Assembly (NCBI RefSeq): GCF_036370855.1
Contig: NC_088130.1
Span: 15,157,543 to 15,221,542 of the forward strand
Source: Dromaius novaehollandiae
Lineage: Eukaryota > Chordata > Aves > Casuariiformes > Dromaiidae
Reading direction: 5' to 3'
DNA length: 64,000 nt
Of the stretch, positions 46,901-61,210 are shown piece after piece. Under the pieces are notes generated by a model. That model saw nothing but the letters and a program-made list of their open reading frames with translations, made no database searches and was not told the DNA's origin. The position numbers and the translations under genes are program-made. The number at the start of each line of letters is the position of its first letter. The stretch's first letter is position 1.

Positions 46901-49900
46901 TGCAAATAAAAGATGAATGTGAGGTGCAGCCTCTCACACTTGATGTTATGGGCTGTTCCTTGGTTGCAGCTGGACCAAGTCTGACCTCATATGAATTAAG
47001 GTTCTTCTTCTGTCTAAGGATCTGCTAGCCTGGGCTTAAAGGAAGCTAGATGGAGAACTGCTGCTCTTTAGGCAGCACTGGTGGTGCTGTGCTATGGGCA
47101 AGAGAAAAGAAATGTTGCCATGATTCAGTCTAGCTTGTATTTAATAATGAAATTGCTCTGCATAATGCACATTACCCTAGGTCTGTGCATGCTATTTAGG
47201 GAATATATTTATTGTGGTTGCATTGAGGGTGCTTGGGGAGGTGGCCTTATAAATCTGAGAGCAAGAATAATCTTCTTAACAGGGGACTGGTAGGTTAGGG
47301 AATGATTTGTGGCCATTTAGGTAGTATTTGTCAGGAACTGCTGCTTAGCTTGTCTGGAGCTGTTTGACTTCATTGAAAATTTCCTCTAAGGAGAGATTTT
47401 CTTCTAAAAGCTGTTCCATGAGCAGTGTATAATTTCAAATGGGTTAAGTAATGTAAGTGCTTTCTGGGAAGTGATGCAGTAACTTTAGAGTGTGCAGGTG
47501 CTTGTTGCAAGGGTAGAGAGATCCCCTATTGCTTCAGACACCCCCTAACAATGACAGATCAGTGTAAAGAGGCTGGAGCACATGTGGAATTTGGGCTTAA
47601 TCTGTGAGGTAGGGAGTGGGCTTGCTGGACCTGACTTTCAAGGAAATGAATATGCACTTTTGCTTGCTTGCTACTGGAAAGAAGTCTCTGCTCCATACAG
47701 AAGAGGAACAGGGTTTGTGGAAAATAAGACCTTCTCAGCCCCTGAACAGTTTTTATACTGACATTTAGGTTCCTTGTTCCTAGTTTCATCAAGATAGCTT
47801 GCAAGGACTTTCCCGAGACAAGTAGCTCTAGAAGTGCTGCCTGGGAAGGGAGCAGTGAAAAATTGGGGAGTGGGAAGATGGAAGTCAGAAATGGCCATGG
47901 GAATCAGGAAACACCTTAGCACAGGTATGGCCAGTGCTACTCTCATTCAGGTCCCCTTCCTTGACTCTCTGCTGTCAGTCTTCCAGGACTCCCTGCTGTC
48001 CTGGCCTCTCCTCTGCATTTCTCCACTTGCTGCAGGAAGCACTGCAGAGCTGGTCAGTTCTGCCAGGAGTGCTGTGGAGTGTATAATCTCTGCTGGTGTT
48101 GTTGGAGGGTCTAGGGGTGTGTACCAAGTGCTGGCAGTGGGGTGTATATGTGTGTGTGTAATTGCGAAGGGTGGGCAAAGTGTCTTTTCTGAAAGGCAGA
48201 GCAACAGTGCAAAAGGAGGAGGTGAGGCATCTGCTAAGGAAGGAAAGGCCCTTCAGCACTGTCCAGTGGTGGGAAGCTGCCTCTGTGGACCATGGGTGGG
48301 ACTTATGGCTGTAACATCCCATGGGGAGCATGAGTGAAAGGTGACTGCTAACTGAAGGGCAGGTGTGTATTGGGGAGGTATCAGTGTCTCTTACTAGCAA
48401 ATTCATTGCATCAAACAAAAACATCTCCTAAGAATGTAACATGACTGTCTAATCATATGTCCAGTAAGGCCATAAATCTCTGGGGGCCAGTTCCTATCCC
48501 CAGCATATGGCAGTACAACATCAGGACTGTGAAACCTGGCAGCCTTCTCAGGCCATAGTCAAGGCACAGTGCAGATATGCCTCATATTCTGAGAGAAGAT
48601 AGGACAAAGGGCCAATTAACCCAGACCTGGGAGACTAGACACCATGGCAGTGAATGTCATGTGGGAGTCAGAAAAGAGGTTCTCTTGTCTTCCCAAATGT
48701 GTCATCTGTGACCCTGCTGCTGCTGGGATGAATGGCCATGCCCTGCCTTGCAGGCCTACAATGTGGGGCAGTTTCCCAAGCCATGTGTTGGCACACAGTG
48801 AGGTCTTTGTGCCTCTCTGCTCAATCAGCCCACCTTTCAGCTCCTTGCTCTCCCTTTACACAGGTTGTGTCTGGATTCTTCTGAGTCCAGGATGATGTTC
48901 CCATTATCTACTTATCTCTCCACTCGTGCACTAGCCAGTCTACCTGTTTTAGCATGTGCCATCAACTGCTACTACCTCTTTGCCAGGCATAGTAGAGATC
49001 TCTCTCATTGGAGCAGGTTGCTATGGTGATGTGCAGTCTGCTGTGTCCTGGGTCTCCAGGAACCAGAAATGATGGTGCTTTTGCAATGTTGAGGTAAACA
49101 TCTCTCTTTTCCCTCATAAAGCACATCCACCCTTGATGAAACCACATCGTGATTGGCTCAGGTCTCCCCTTGCTGCCCCCCCTCCCCACACACACACAGA
49201 GCAATTCCAGGCACATACAGCACTTTTAACCCACAGAGTGGGGCTCCAGTAGGTTTAAGCAGTGCCTATGGCTTGCATGGGCTCTGAAAATTGCCCTCCA
49301 GTTGTTAGTTGGTGTGGATTTCCTGGGGGGGAGGAGGAAGAGGGTGCAGCTTGTAAACAGCCAGGGTAGGTTTCCAGAGCATGCATTTTCTTTGTAGAGG
49401 AGTATTGTTATAACTGCTTTTAATGCTGAGGGGAGAACTGGACCCCTGGCTTCTTGTTCACAGCTCTGCTGCTGATTTGCTGTGTGAACTTGGGAAAGTC
49501 ATTTCTTTTCCCTGAGTCTCTTAGAATGTGAAAGTGGTCTTTCTCTCTCTTATCCCTGTGGAGGCAGTCTGAGGACTCTGGCTCAAGGGGACTGTTGCTA
49601 ACACTTAGAGTTGTTATTCATTAAGGGTTGAAGTGTCTCTTTGGGGCGTGCATGCTTTCCAGAGCTCCGTGATTGTGTGATGGGCTTTTAAATTGAATTT
49701 ACCTATTTTTTCAGTGCTTTGGGAATCCATCAGTATTTCTCACTTCCAGAAGCCTATAGCCATCAGGTGGCTTAAGACTATTTTTACTGGCAGTGTCCTT
49801 TTTCATTGCAGACAGTAATGAGCATGGCAGACCATTACAGGCAGAAAAGTGTGGCTGTGTGAACTGAGAATGAATCTCTTGCTTGATATGCTACCATTTG

Positions 49901-50230
49901 TTCCAGAATCTTTCTTTTCTCCTCTCTCCATCTCTGTGTTGGTGTGTGTGTGAAGGAGGAGTGTATGCTGGAGAGAGGAGTGGAGCAGAGGTGGGGTTTC
50001 TGCCGTCATCTTTTCCTTTTTCCCCCCATCCAGTGACGTGAGTAATGCATGGAACAATCAGGCTGGCTCCAAACAGCATGCTTGAAGATGCTGCAGAAAA
50101 GAGCCTGATGCATTTTAAGCAAACACTGATCGCTCGAGCCTGGGCTCTCCAAACATAACCTTTTCCGATTCCTCTGCAGGGGGTCGGGAAGTGCCATTAG
50201 CTTTCTTCTCCCCCATCCCACACCCTCACT
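43931..50230. other. No gene recognised
   Basis: Intron-like DNA with a short TG run near 45771-45782. A - strand frame at 45244-45029 reads somewhat protein-like (WKVIKFLVNQITPKF) after a cag that could be an acceptor. I could not identify it and do not call it a gene. Confidence 0.35.
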
Positions 50231-50240
50231 TTTGGAAATG

Positions 50241-50396
50241 ATTGGAGTTAACAGTGTTCAGAGCACCAGCAAGGTCCGGGTGAGAGCCACAGGTTCAGTG
50301 AAGTACTCCCGAGAAGAATCTCTCTGGCGGCAGTCCCATCGGTCAAAGTCTATGAAATTTTCCAACTCCTCTGAATTTTCTGCTAAGGAAAGCAAG
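50241..50396 (+). CDS. Exon-like ORF of unknown product
   Basis: An ATG at 50241 opens about 52 codons of basic, serine-rich protein (STSKVRVRATGSVKYSREES, WRQSHRSKSMKFSNSSEF). The frame runs to AGCAAG before GTAAAA, a usable donor. A pyrimidine-rich tract ending ccatccag at about 50034 could be the acceptor of a larger exon with a 5' untranslated part. I do not recognise the protein. It lies on the strand opposite the PSD-like exon, so it would belong to another gene or be spurious. Confidence 0.25.
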
Positions 50397-50420
50397 GTAA
50401 AAATAAATAAATATCCATAA

Positions 50421-54147
<3,727 letters not shown>

Positions 54148-54211
54148 GAAAAGAAAAGAAAAGAAAAGAAAAGAAAAGAAAAGAAAAGAAAAGAAAAGAA
54201 AAGAAAAGAAA
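54148..54211. repeat. (AAAAG)n microsatellite
   Basis: About 12 AAAAG units just upstream of the LTR at 54285. They produce a spurious lysine/glutamate-rich ORF. Confidence 0.95.
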
Positions 54212-54284
54212 ATCCAAACCAGGGAATTCAGCATGAAGGCTCCACTTAAAAATTCAATGGTGGTATGGGGAGAGAAGTCACAGC

Positions 54285-55101
54285 TGTGGCAAGAGCTATA
54301 GGACTTAAGTTATAAGTGAGTTATAAGTGTGAAAAACAATTTTGTTCTTTTATTATAATTGTGGTATAGCTGGGCATCAGGGCTGTGCCTGTATGCACAC
54401 CCAATGCACTTAAGTCCTTAATTCCTTGGGTGGTCCAGGAACCCCCCAGCCAGTCATCTGCATAAATGAGATAATGGACTGGCTTGAGACAATGGACTGC
54501 CTTGAAACTAGATGACTGACTGAACCTTTACAATTATTTGACTGATTGTTACAGAAGCCCTCCAGGTGGGAATTTTGGATGGTTCAAGAAATTCCCCTGA
54601 GGCAGCTCCTGCTGTGTCTAGTGTAAATTTTATGCCTAAATGTGTTAGCATCCTAGGTGGAGTTTCCCAAAGACTCTAGGTGATTCCTACTGCAGAAGTG
54701 ATCAAATTGTACATAGATAAGACATTTGTAAATAGTCAATAGAAACTGTTTCTGCAGAAATGGTCACGTAGGACAGTCTTTTGTATGTAGTCAAGATATT
54801 TAAGAGATGTTTTGTATATAGTTAAGGTGTATCAATAGCAATGAATTATGCATGTGCTGGGTGGTCACGTAGGACCATGGCCAGATGGATTATAAGAATT
54901 GAGTAAACTTGGTTTGGGGAATCTCTCCCAATCCAGCTGAAGATGTTGCTGTAAGGACCCTTGCAACAGAGACTCCCGTGTCCACTGGACAGTGTTCTGT
55001 TCTGGAGATTTGATTCCACATGAGAGTGTTACTCTAAGCCAAGATTCCAATAAATTAGGTTTTCTTCTTTGTAACAAACATTCTGCTGTGTCTGTGCAAC
55101 A
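54285..55101 (+). mobile_element. Solo LTR, second class I-like family, full-length copy
   Basis: 817 bp starting TGTGGCAAGAGC and ending GTGCAACA. An AATAAA (about 55047-55052) lies about 50 bp before the end. The flanks carry the perfect 4-bp duplication CAGC (54281-54284 and 55102-55105), the length typical of gamma-like class I elements. The motif ggtcacgtaggac occurs twice inside (about 54762 and 54865). No internal retroviral region is present. Confidence 0.85.
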
Positions 55102-55105
55102 CAGC

Positions 55106-55970
55106 CTGTGGAATCACAGAGCCAAAGGTCACAAAACTGCATCTAAGCTGAACCCCCTACCAAGCACACACCACTAACCAGTATCCACTTCCCCCTAAAC
55201 TGAAGTCAACAACTTCTGCATGGCTAAAGCACATCCCTCAGAAAGGCATCCCATCCTGATGTGAAGACACCAAGTGATGGTCACGCAGCTGCTAGTCCCT
55301 TGATCCAGTAGTTAATCACCCTCACCTCACACCAGTGTGTGCCTTACTTTTAATTGACATTTGTTTACTTCAGCTTTGGCCATTGCTTCCCTAGACTGGT
55401 GCTTTAGCCCTCAGTATTCCTTCCCTGGGAATATACTTATACAGTGTAATCACATCACCTCATTAGCACTCCCACACAACTTGATCTCTGCCCTGCAACA
55501 ACTCCATTAGAAAATGAAAAATGAAAAACCCTAACTAACTTCAGAAATTAGTTTCATTTTAGCTGGAGCTACAAAATCAGAGGGTAACTTTTTCAAGTGG
55601 TGTATGACAATGAGATCCAGGCCCCTAACATGCACAGGAACTCCTGAAAACATTGCTGTAATTACCTTATTCATAAAATGAGTATCCCAGAAATGCCAAC
55701 ATCCAGTCCACTGAATAATGAGTGATTCTCATATTTATAATTAAAATTTTATTATTAAATATGGCTGCTGCAAATGGGACTGAACATTTAGCAGCCCCGC
55801 TCATCCTGGCCTGATAGTCATAGTGTGATAATTCAATTGCTGTATTGCCTGTTATTGCTGCAACTACCCCTGGATGAAGCAGCACTATTCACCTTGAGAA
55901 ACCCATGGTCATATTTGGCACGGTGCAGAGATTACAAGGAGATTAGATTTTAAGAATGGAAGATGCTCAC
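55106..55970. other. No gene recognised
   Basis: AT-rich DNA between the LTR and the PSD-like exon, possibly intron. Confidence 0.4.
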
Positions 55971-56146
55971 TTTTCTTTCCATCCATATCCGCATGGATTT
56001 TCCGAGACAGGAACCCCATTTTATACACAGCAGCGTTGGGGTCATGAGGACTGTCCAGGACAATCTGACGGACGGCTTTTGGATAGCTCTCATTATCCTT
56101 TTTGTCAGTACCATCCAAGTGAAAAATTTTTTTCTCTTCTTCATCT
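55971..56146 (-). CDS. Host exon, PSD/EFA6-family ARF6 exchange factor, start of PH domain
   Basis: A 176-bp exon on the - strand. It is preceded by a pyrimidine-rich tract ending TTTTTAG and followed by GTGAGC. It encodes 58 whole codons, including [36 protein letters not shown] and DMDGKK. The block YKxGxLxRKxHADxDGKK is the start of the pleckstrin-homology domain of EFA6/PSD proteins. These follow their Sec7 domain with this PH domain to bind phosphoinositides and activate ARF6 at the plasma membrane. The exon ends in phase 1 with A, as needed for the Thr codon of the family's next residues. No stop or frameshift is present. The paralogue (PSD, PSD2, PSD3 or PSD4) cannot be fixed from one exon. 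A large-intron gene such as PSD3 would fit. Neighbouring exons were not found in the window. Confidence 0.6.
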
Positions 56147-57125
56147 CTAAAAACATGGTGAAAAACAGAAAGGTAAGATGAATAAGCAACTATTCAGCAA
56201 GGTTTCATCTCAGTAATTCTTGCACACCCCTTGTCAGAACATGCCACTCTTTCTAGTTGACCTTGTTTAAGAAGGTACCTAGGCATGTGCCACTCCAAAG
56301 AAAGGTTATAGCAAGGTTTCAATTTATCTACTTCAGCAATACAGGCCATGGGAGCTCGTTTCCCTTTGGAAACCCAAAAGGCAGTTTTTCAAAAGTGCTC
56401 AGCATCTGCCAGTTCCGAATATTTTTGCCATAACTTATTTAAATACTAAAATAGGAAATATTTGCATGCTGGGCTCCTTGAAAAAAATCCCAAATTATTT
56501 TATGAGTTCACATGTAGCTGAAAAGAATCAGATTGGTACAGATCATTATGACTTGCCCCTTAACTTAGCATATGAAACGTGGACTCCACCCCTTTTCTTT
56601 ATTTTCCCACACAGACTGGCATAAAAGTGGTAATTTAACAAATTCACCTACTACAGGTTTTACCTATGTCTGTATTTTAGAAATATTGTTCAAAATGTTA
56701 CTCATTAGCAAAGCATATTCAATACAGCTCTTAGGGACAACAATGCAACACAGCATTTCAGCAAGTCACAGGCATTGCCTGCATAATGAACACCTTCCTC
56801 ACGACAGCCAAAAGCATAAAGGACAAGGCAGCCTGGATAATGAACACCCTGTGAAGGGTCAAGTCTAACCACAGGAGTAGGATGATGATCATCAAAGAAG
56901 AACAGGCCACTGAATCTGGGTGGAAAGCGCATCTCAAAGAATCATGGTTACTGTTGGGTAAAGAACAGTTCTGTCTCATTCAAAGTCCCCATACATTCTC
57001 CTCTGGGTGACTAACAAGGGTTAGGTGTTAGCCAACCATCAGGATGGTTGAAGGCTGGCAATGGAGGCCTCCTTGGAAAATGATGGTAGGAATGTCTCTA
57101 CTGAAGCAAGCACCTGATCAGGAAA
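56147..57125. other. No gene recognised
   Basis: Presumed intron upstream (in gene sense) of the PSD-like exon. No repeat was recognised. Confidence 0.4.
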
Positions 57126-57725
57126 TCATTGCTTATGAGTGCGGCGAGGGCTAATGGTGGGGGTAAACCTCCAAGCTGATGCATCTTTCTGGACCAGATG
57201 ATCAGGAAAGGCATGAGCTTGATCACCTGAGACAGAACTTCTCAAACATGTATAAATTGAAAGGGGGTGTATGAGACAAGGATTTGAAATGCACATGTTC
57301 CTTCTCTGGCTCCTGTTGGGGAACACTGCAAACATGTCCACTTGTGGGAATGCCCACTCAAAGAAATGTCCTTGGAGAACTGCAGGCCAGAGGAACAATC
57401 TGTGATACCCAAATCTTTGATGAAATGGCCTTTCAGGGTGTAACTTAGCCTGAGGAGATACAAAGACAACAGACTGTCGTGATAACCAAGAAACCAAAAC
57501 CAGAGACATGCAGGGAATCTTCTTGGGCACTGGATTTTGATCGTGTCTCCTGTTCCTTTGTAAGAATGGTTCTGGCATGGCCTCAGCCCAGCACTCCATG
57601 AAAAAATTCCTAGCTACTGCTAGTGTCAGAGAAGCTAGATGTCCCAAGGGCCCACCGTCTCCTTTAAAAACATCAAGCGATGTTCCTGTGCGCACACACA
57701 CACATGCATGCACATGTATGTGCAC
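57126..57725 (-). pseudogene. DIRS-like retroelement fragment (RNase H region)
   Basis: A 199-codon frame on the - strand. Its middle carries FEWAFPQVDMFAVFPNRSQ, like the conserved W-G-x-P-x-V-D-L-F-A...N block at the end of the RT/RNase H region of DIRS tyrosine-recombinase retroelements. About 35 residues later comes QAHAFPDHLVQK, at the spacing of the A-F-P-P...K block that follows it in DIRS. The N-terminal third is not recognisable, and a CA microsatellite lies at its start. Frames around it are disrupted. No recombinase, methyltransferase or terminal repeats were seen. Confidence 0.45.
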
Positions 57726-59129
57726 AGACTACATTAGCTAATACAGTCTAGGTGTGCAGGTATCGCAATCTCAGGCTATCAGGAGAACCTGTGAAGGTAG
57801 TACCACGGGTTGATGTACCATTATTCTCTAGAGAGTAGGTTCAAACCCAGGTCGCATGCAGAGTGAGTTGGAGGCTCTCAGGATCTTCTGTGTGATCCAG
57901 CTTGCTCAGCAATCTGTCCTCCTGACAGACATCATTTTCCTGCAGTCAGGGATTGAATTGCAAGGTGTCTGTGCCTGTCCTGCTTGTAAATGCACAGGGC
58001 CAATAAAGTACTTTCTGAAATAGTTTGTGCAGGTGCTCCCCTATTGTGAAGCACTTCTCTAGTCTTTCCTCTCTTCATTCGTAGTAACGCAGTATACTCC
58101 CTTTACCCATAACATTGATTAAACATTCCAGCAAGTACAGAACAAATCTTTCTAGTAACCCCCATGTATCAAGATTGCAAAGGAAGGATTTCTTGTGTAG
58201 CATTCATTTCTTGGCTCTCAGGAGCCCCAGCTAACCTTCCTTCTCTGTTTTCTGCTGACGACGTATCTGGCACAATCTTTCCTTCCCTCTTTATTTTTTT
58301 CTTCCTCTCCACACAAACTGGATTTTTAACAGAGGAGGCTCTCTTAAAATGTTCTCCTCCAGTTGGTGACACACTCAAAATTCCCTGGGTGAAATGATCT
58401 CCTCTCCTTCCCCCTAAAACATTAATTTCAACCCCATCTCCACCCACACCAAAACAACATTCATCGGTTCCACATGCTGCTGAACAGCTCTGTGCCATTT
58501 TATGAATAATGTATGCCTGTGTATTAGAAGAACATTTGCTGGAGAAACCAGCGGAATTTGAAATTAAGAGCAATAACAGCAGATATGCCACCCCATGCAC
58601 TAACCCACGGGCTTCCCAGGTACTACTCTGGCATCCTTGCTGCACCCTCTTCAGAAGGGGAAAGTATGATAGGATGTCCCCAAAGTCTGTTTTCTAACTT
58701 TGAAATGGGTGAGATGATACAGGTGCTCGGTGTTAAAAGTCCTTATACTGAGTTCACCAGGTGTTATAGATACATGTTTGGGAAGAGGAGAAAATCCTTG
58801 ACGAGCTGTGCTGGAAAAGAAAGAAGAAGAAAAAAAAAAAAAAAAAAAAGCAGGCGTTCAGAAGGTGTTTCACAAAGTGGTCAGCCACTCTTGCTTTAAA
58901 GACAGAAATCTGTCAGAGAGGTGGGATGGAAGGGCCAGGATGACAGCTGATTTGTCTTAACCTGTTGTGAAGTGGAGTCCTGAGTGAGTAGGCCAAAGTC
59001 ACACAAAACACATAAGGTGGAACAGGAACTGAACTGCATATGGCTAACCAGGCTATGGATACTTTCTCCAGGGAAGTGACTGTCAGCTGTCAGCACATGT
59101 AGGCTGCTCTGGAAGAAAAGCAAGCTGGG
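57726..59129. other. No gene recognised
   Basis: Contains an A tract near 58829-58849. No supportable exon. Confidence 0.4.
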
Positions 59130-59310
59130 AGCCAAGGTTGACAGCAAGGCAGGCAGGGGCAGTGACCACACTGAGAAGGGGGCAGTCCCACAGTACTCAA
59201 GCAAGGGGAGCAGAGCAAGTCTGGTGATGGTGACCAGGGTCAGCCAAGAGTCCAGATCTCCAGACAAGTCCATAGTGACGACGCAGGTCTGAGGTCAAGC
59301 CAGGCAGTCA
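59130..59310. repeat. Diverged repeat, copy 1 of a local pair
   Basis: Shares gtcccacagtac, tctggtgatggt/tctggtgacggt, gagtccagat and aagtccatagtga, in the same order, with 61035-61210. It is an interspersed repeat that I cannot name. Translating the - strand gives two alignable peptides starting MDLSGDLDS and MDLPGNLDS, but with no known domain. Confidence 0.5.
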
Positions 59311-60084
59311 AGTCAGCAGGGCAAGGGCAGGATCAGCAAGGTTCAAGGTAAAAAGGTATAGGCATACCTACAACATAACTCGGGCAAGGACCAAGGGCAA
59401 GGGCCTGAGCTTAAATGCAAATCCTGAGCAAAGGGTGGAGGGTGCATGGGTGGAAGCCCCGGATGAGGCATCTCATAGCTCTCTCACAGCTTAGGTGTTT
59501 TCACAGCAGTCTGATCCAAGGTTACACAGCTGCACTGTATCAGAGCTAACCTTGAACACAGGCAGCTAAACCCATAGGAGGGGAAGGGAAGAGGTGGTAG
59601 AGGAAGATTACAGAGAAAGATGGTTACAGACTGGTCAGAGCAATTAGAGCCTGTTGTGCACTTAGGGCCCTGACAGTGGTATTCCTTGCAATTCTTTGAG
59701 GGTTTGCTACTCTTATTTGTAAATGATAGAGACTTTTTGAGGAGGCTGTATTGGATATTCTATGGGGGACATGGCGTCCTTCTTCAGATGTATGCAATAT
59801 GACTGGATTGGTATGTTACTCCTTAAAGAAGGAATATGGAATCTGGCTCATTAATAAAGGCCATGAAGAGGACAAATGTGTCACTTTCTTCAAGGCAAAA
59901 GCCTGGGGCATTTGTTGTTCTCTCACCAATCTGGAGTTCTACTTCTGTATCTCCTGCTCTAGGAATAAGCAGCATTGGGCTGCAGCAATCCTTAGAGATT
60001 TGCTTAGCAGCAAAACCTGTAATAAGCAGCACTGCATGGGGCAGGTGTTAATTTTCAGAGATCTCAACTCAGTATTGCAGGCGT

Positions 60085-60615
60085 TTCAGTCATAAAATCA
60101 TGTAGGTTGGAAAGGACCTCTAGAGGTCTCTAGTCCAAACCCCTGTTCAAAGCAGGACCTGTTAGAGAAGATTGCTCAGGGCCTGGTCCAGTTGAGTTTT
60201 GATTATCCGCAAGAACGGATACAACCTTTCTGGGCCCCTGTTCCAGTGTTTGACCATCCCCATGGGGAAAAAGGTTTTTTCCTTATATTGAGTCAGAATT
60301 TCTTGTGTTGCAGCTTGTACCCATTGCCTATGAACTTTCCACTATTCACCTTTGAGAAGAGTCTGTCTCTGTCTTCTCTACACCCTCCCATTAGGTAGTT
60401 ATAGAGAGGAATAAGATCTCCCCTGAGCCTTCTCATCTTAGGGCTGAACAAACCTAGCTCTCTCAGCCTCTCCTCATGTACTCCAGCCCGCTAACAATCT
60501 TGGTAGATTTGCTCCAGTATGTCCATGTCTTTCTTCTACTGGGAAGCCCAAAATGACACAGTACTCCAGATGAGGTATCACAAATGCTGAATAGAGGGGA
60601 CGAATCACTTCCCCT
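60085..60615 (-). mobile_element. CR1 LINE 3' fragment, old copy
   Basis: The + strand shows the reverse complement of a CR1 3' end: aggttggaaaggacctct, agtccaaacccctg, the cctctcctcatg block and a tactccagatga block. The latter two are shared with 20899-21430. The terminal ATTCTGTG repeats are decayed. The reverse transcriptase region is not reached. It is more diverged than the 20.9-kb copy. Confidence 0.85.
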
Positions 60616-61034
60616 CTTCCTGCAGCCAGCAGGAAGGGTAAGAAAGGTAAGACAATTCAATAATATGGGCATTGGCTGCCCTGTACCATTTGGCCTGAGT
60701 GCCAGAGAAAGGTGCCAGACATTTTACTTGGTACTAGAGATGTATCCATGGCTTCCTGATGAGGAGCAAGGACAAAGCTCCCCTTTGCCTGGTGGTGTAC
60801 CATACCATCGTGGTGGTGTCTGGCAAGGTCTCCTGACAAAGAGGCAGGAAACTTTTACCTGGAGGCCTGATTCCTGTGAGGGAGACCAATTCTTGCATCT
60901 TTCAACCTACCAAGATGTGTTCCCCCACTCCAGAGTAGAGATGATAGCTGCAATAAATTCTTGTTGGTTGAAGCTGTCAAGGAGCAGCAAGGGCCTGATG
61001 CTCCCTAAGGGAAGGGCAGCCAGGACCTGAGCAT

Positions 61035-61210
61035 GATAAGGAGGCAGGTGAAGGCAGTGGCCTCACCAACAAGGGCCCGGTCCCACAGTACCCGAGTGAG
61101 ATGAGCAGGGCAGATCTGGTGACGGTAGCCAGGTTCAGCTGAGAGTCCAGATTGCCAGGCAAGTCCATAGTGATGAGGCAGGTATGAAGTCAAGCCAGCG
61201 AGTCAGGGTC
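61035..61210. repeat. Diverged repeat, copy 2 of a local pair
   Basis: Partner of 59130-59310 in the same orientation, roughly 1.9 kb apart, with a further gtcagggtcaggatcaggtc minisatellite-like tail at 61201-61222. Confidence 0.5.

Noticed and set aside
47834..48337. 167-codon + strand ORF
   Set aside because: Long, but low-complexity composition, no recognisable domain and no splice or repeat context. Probably chance.
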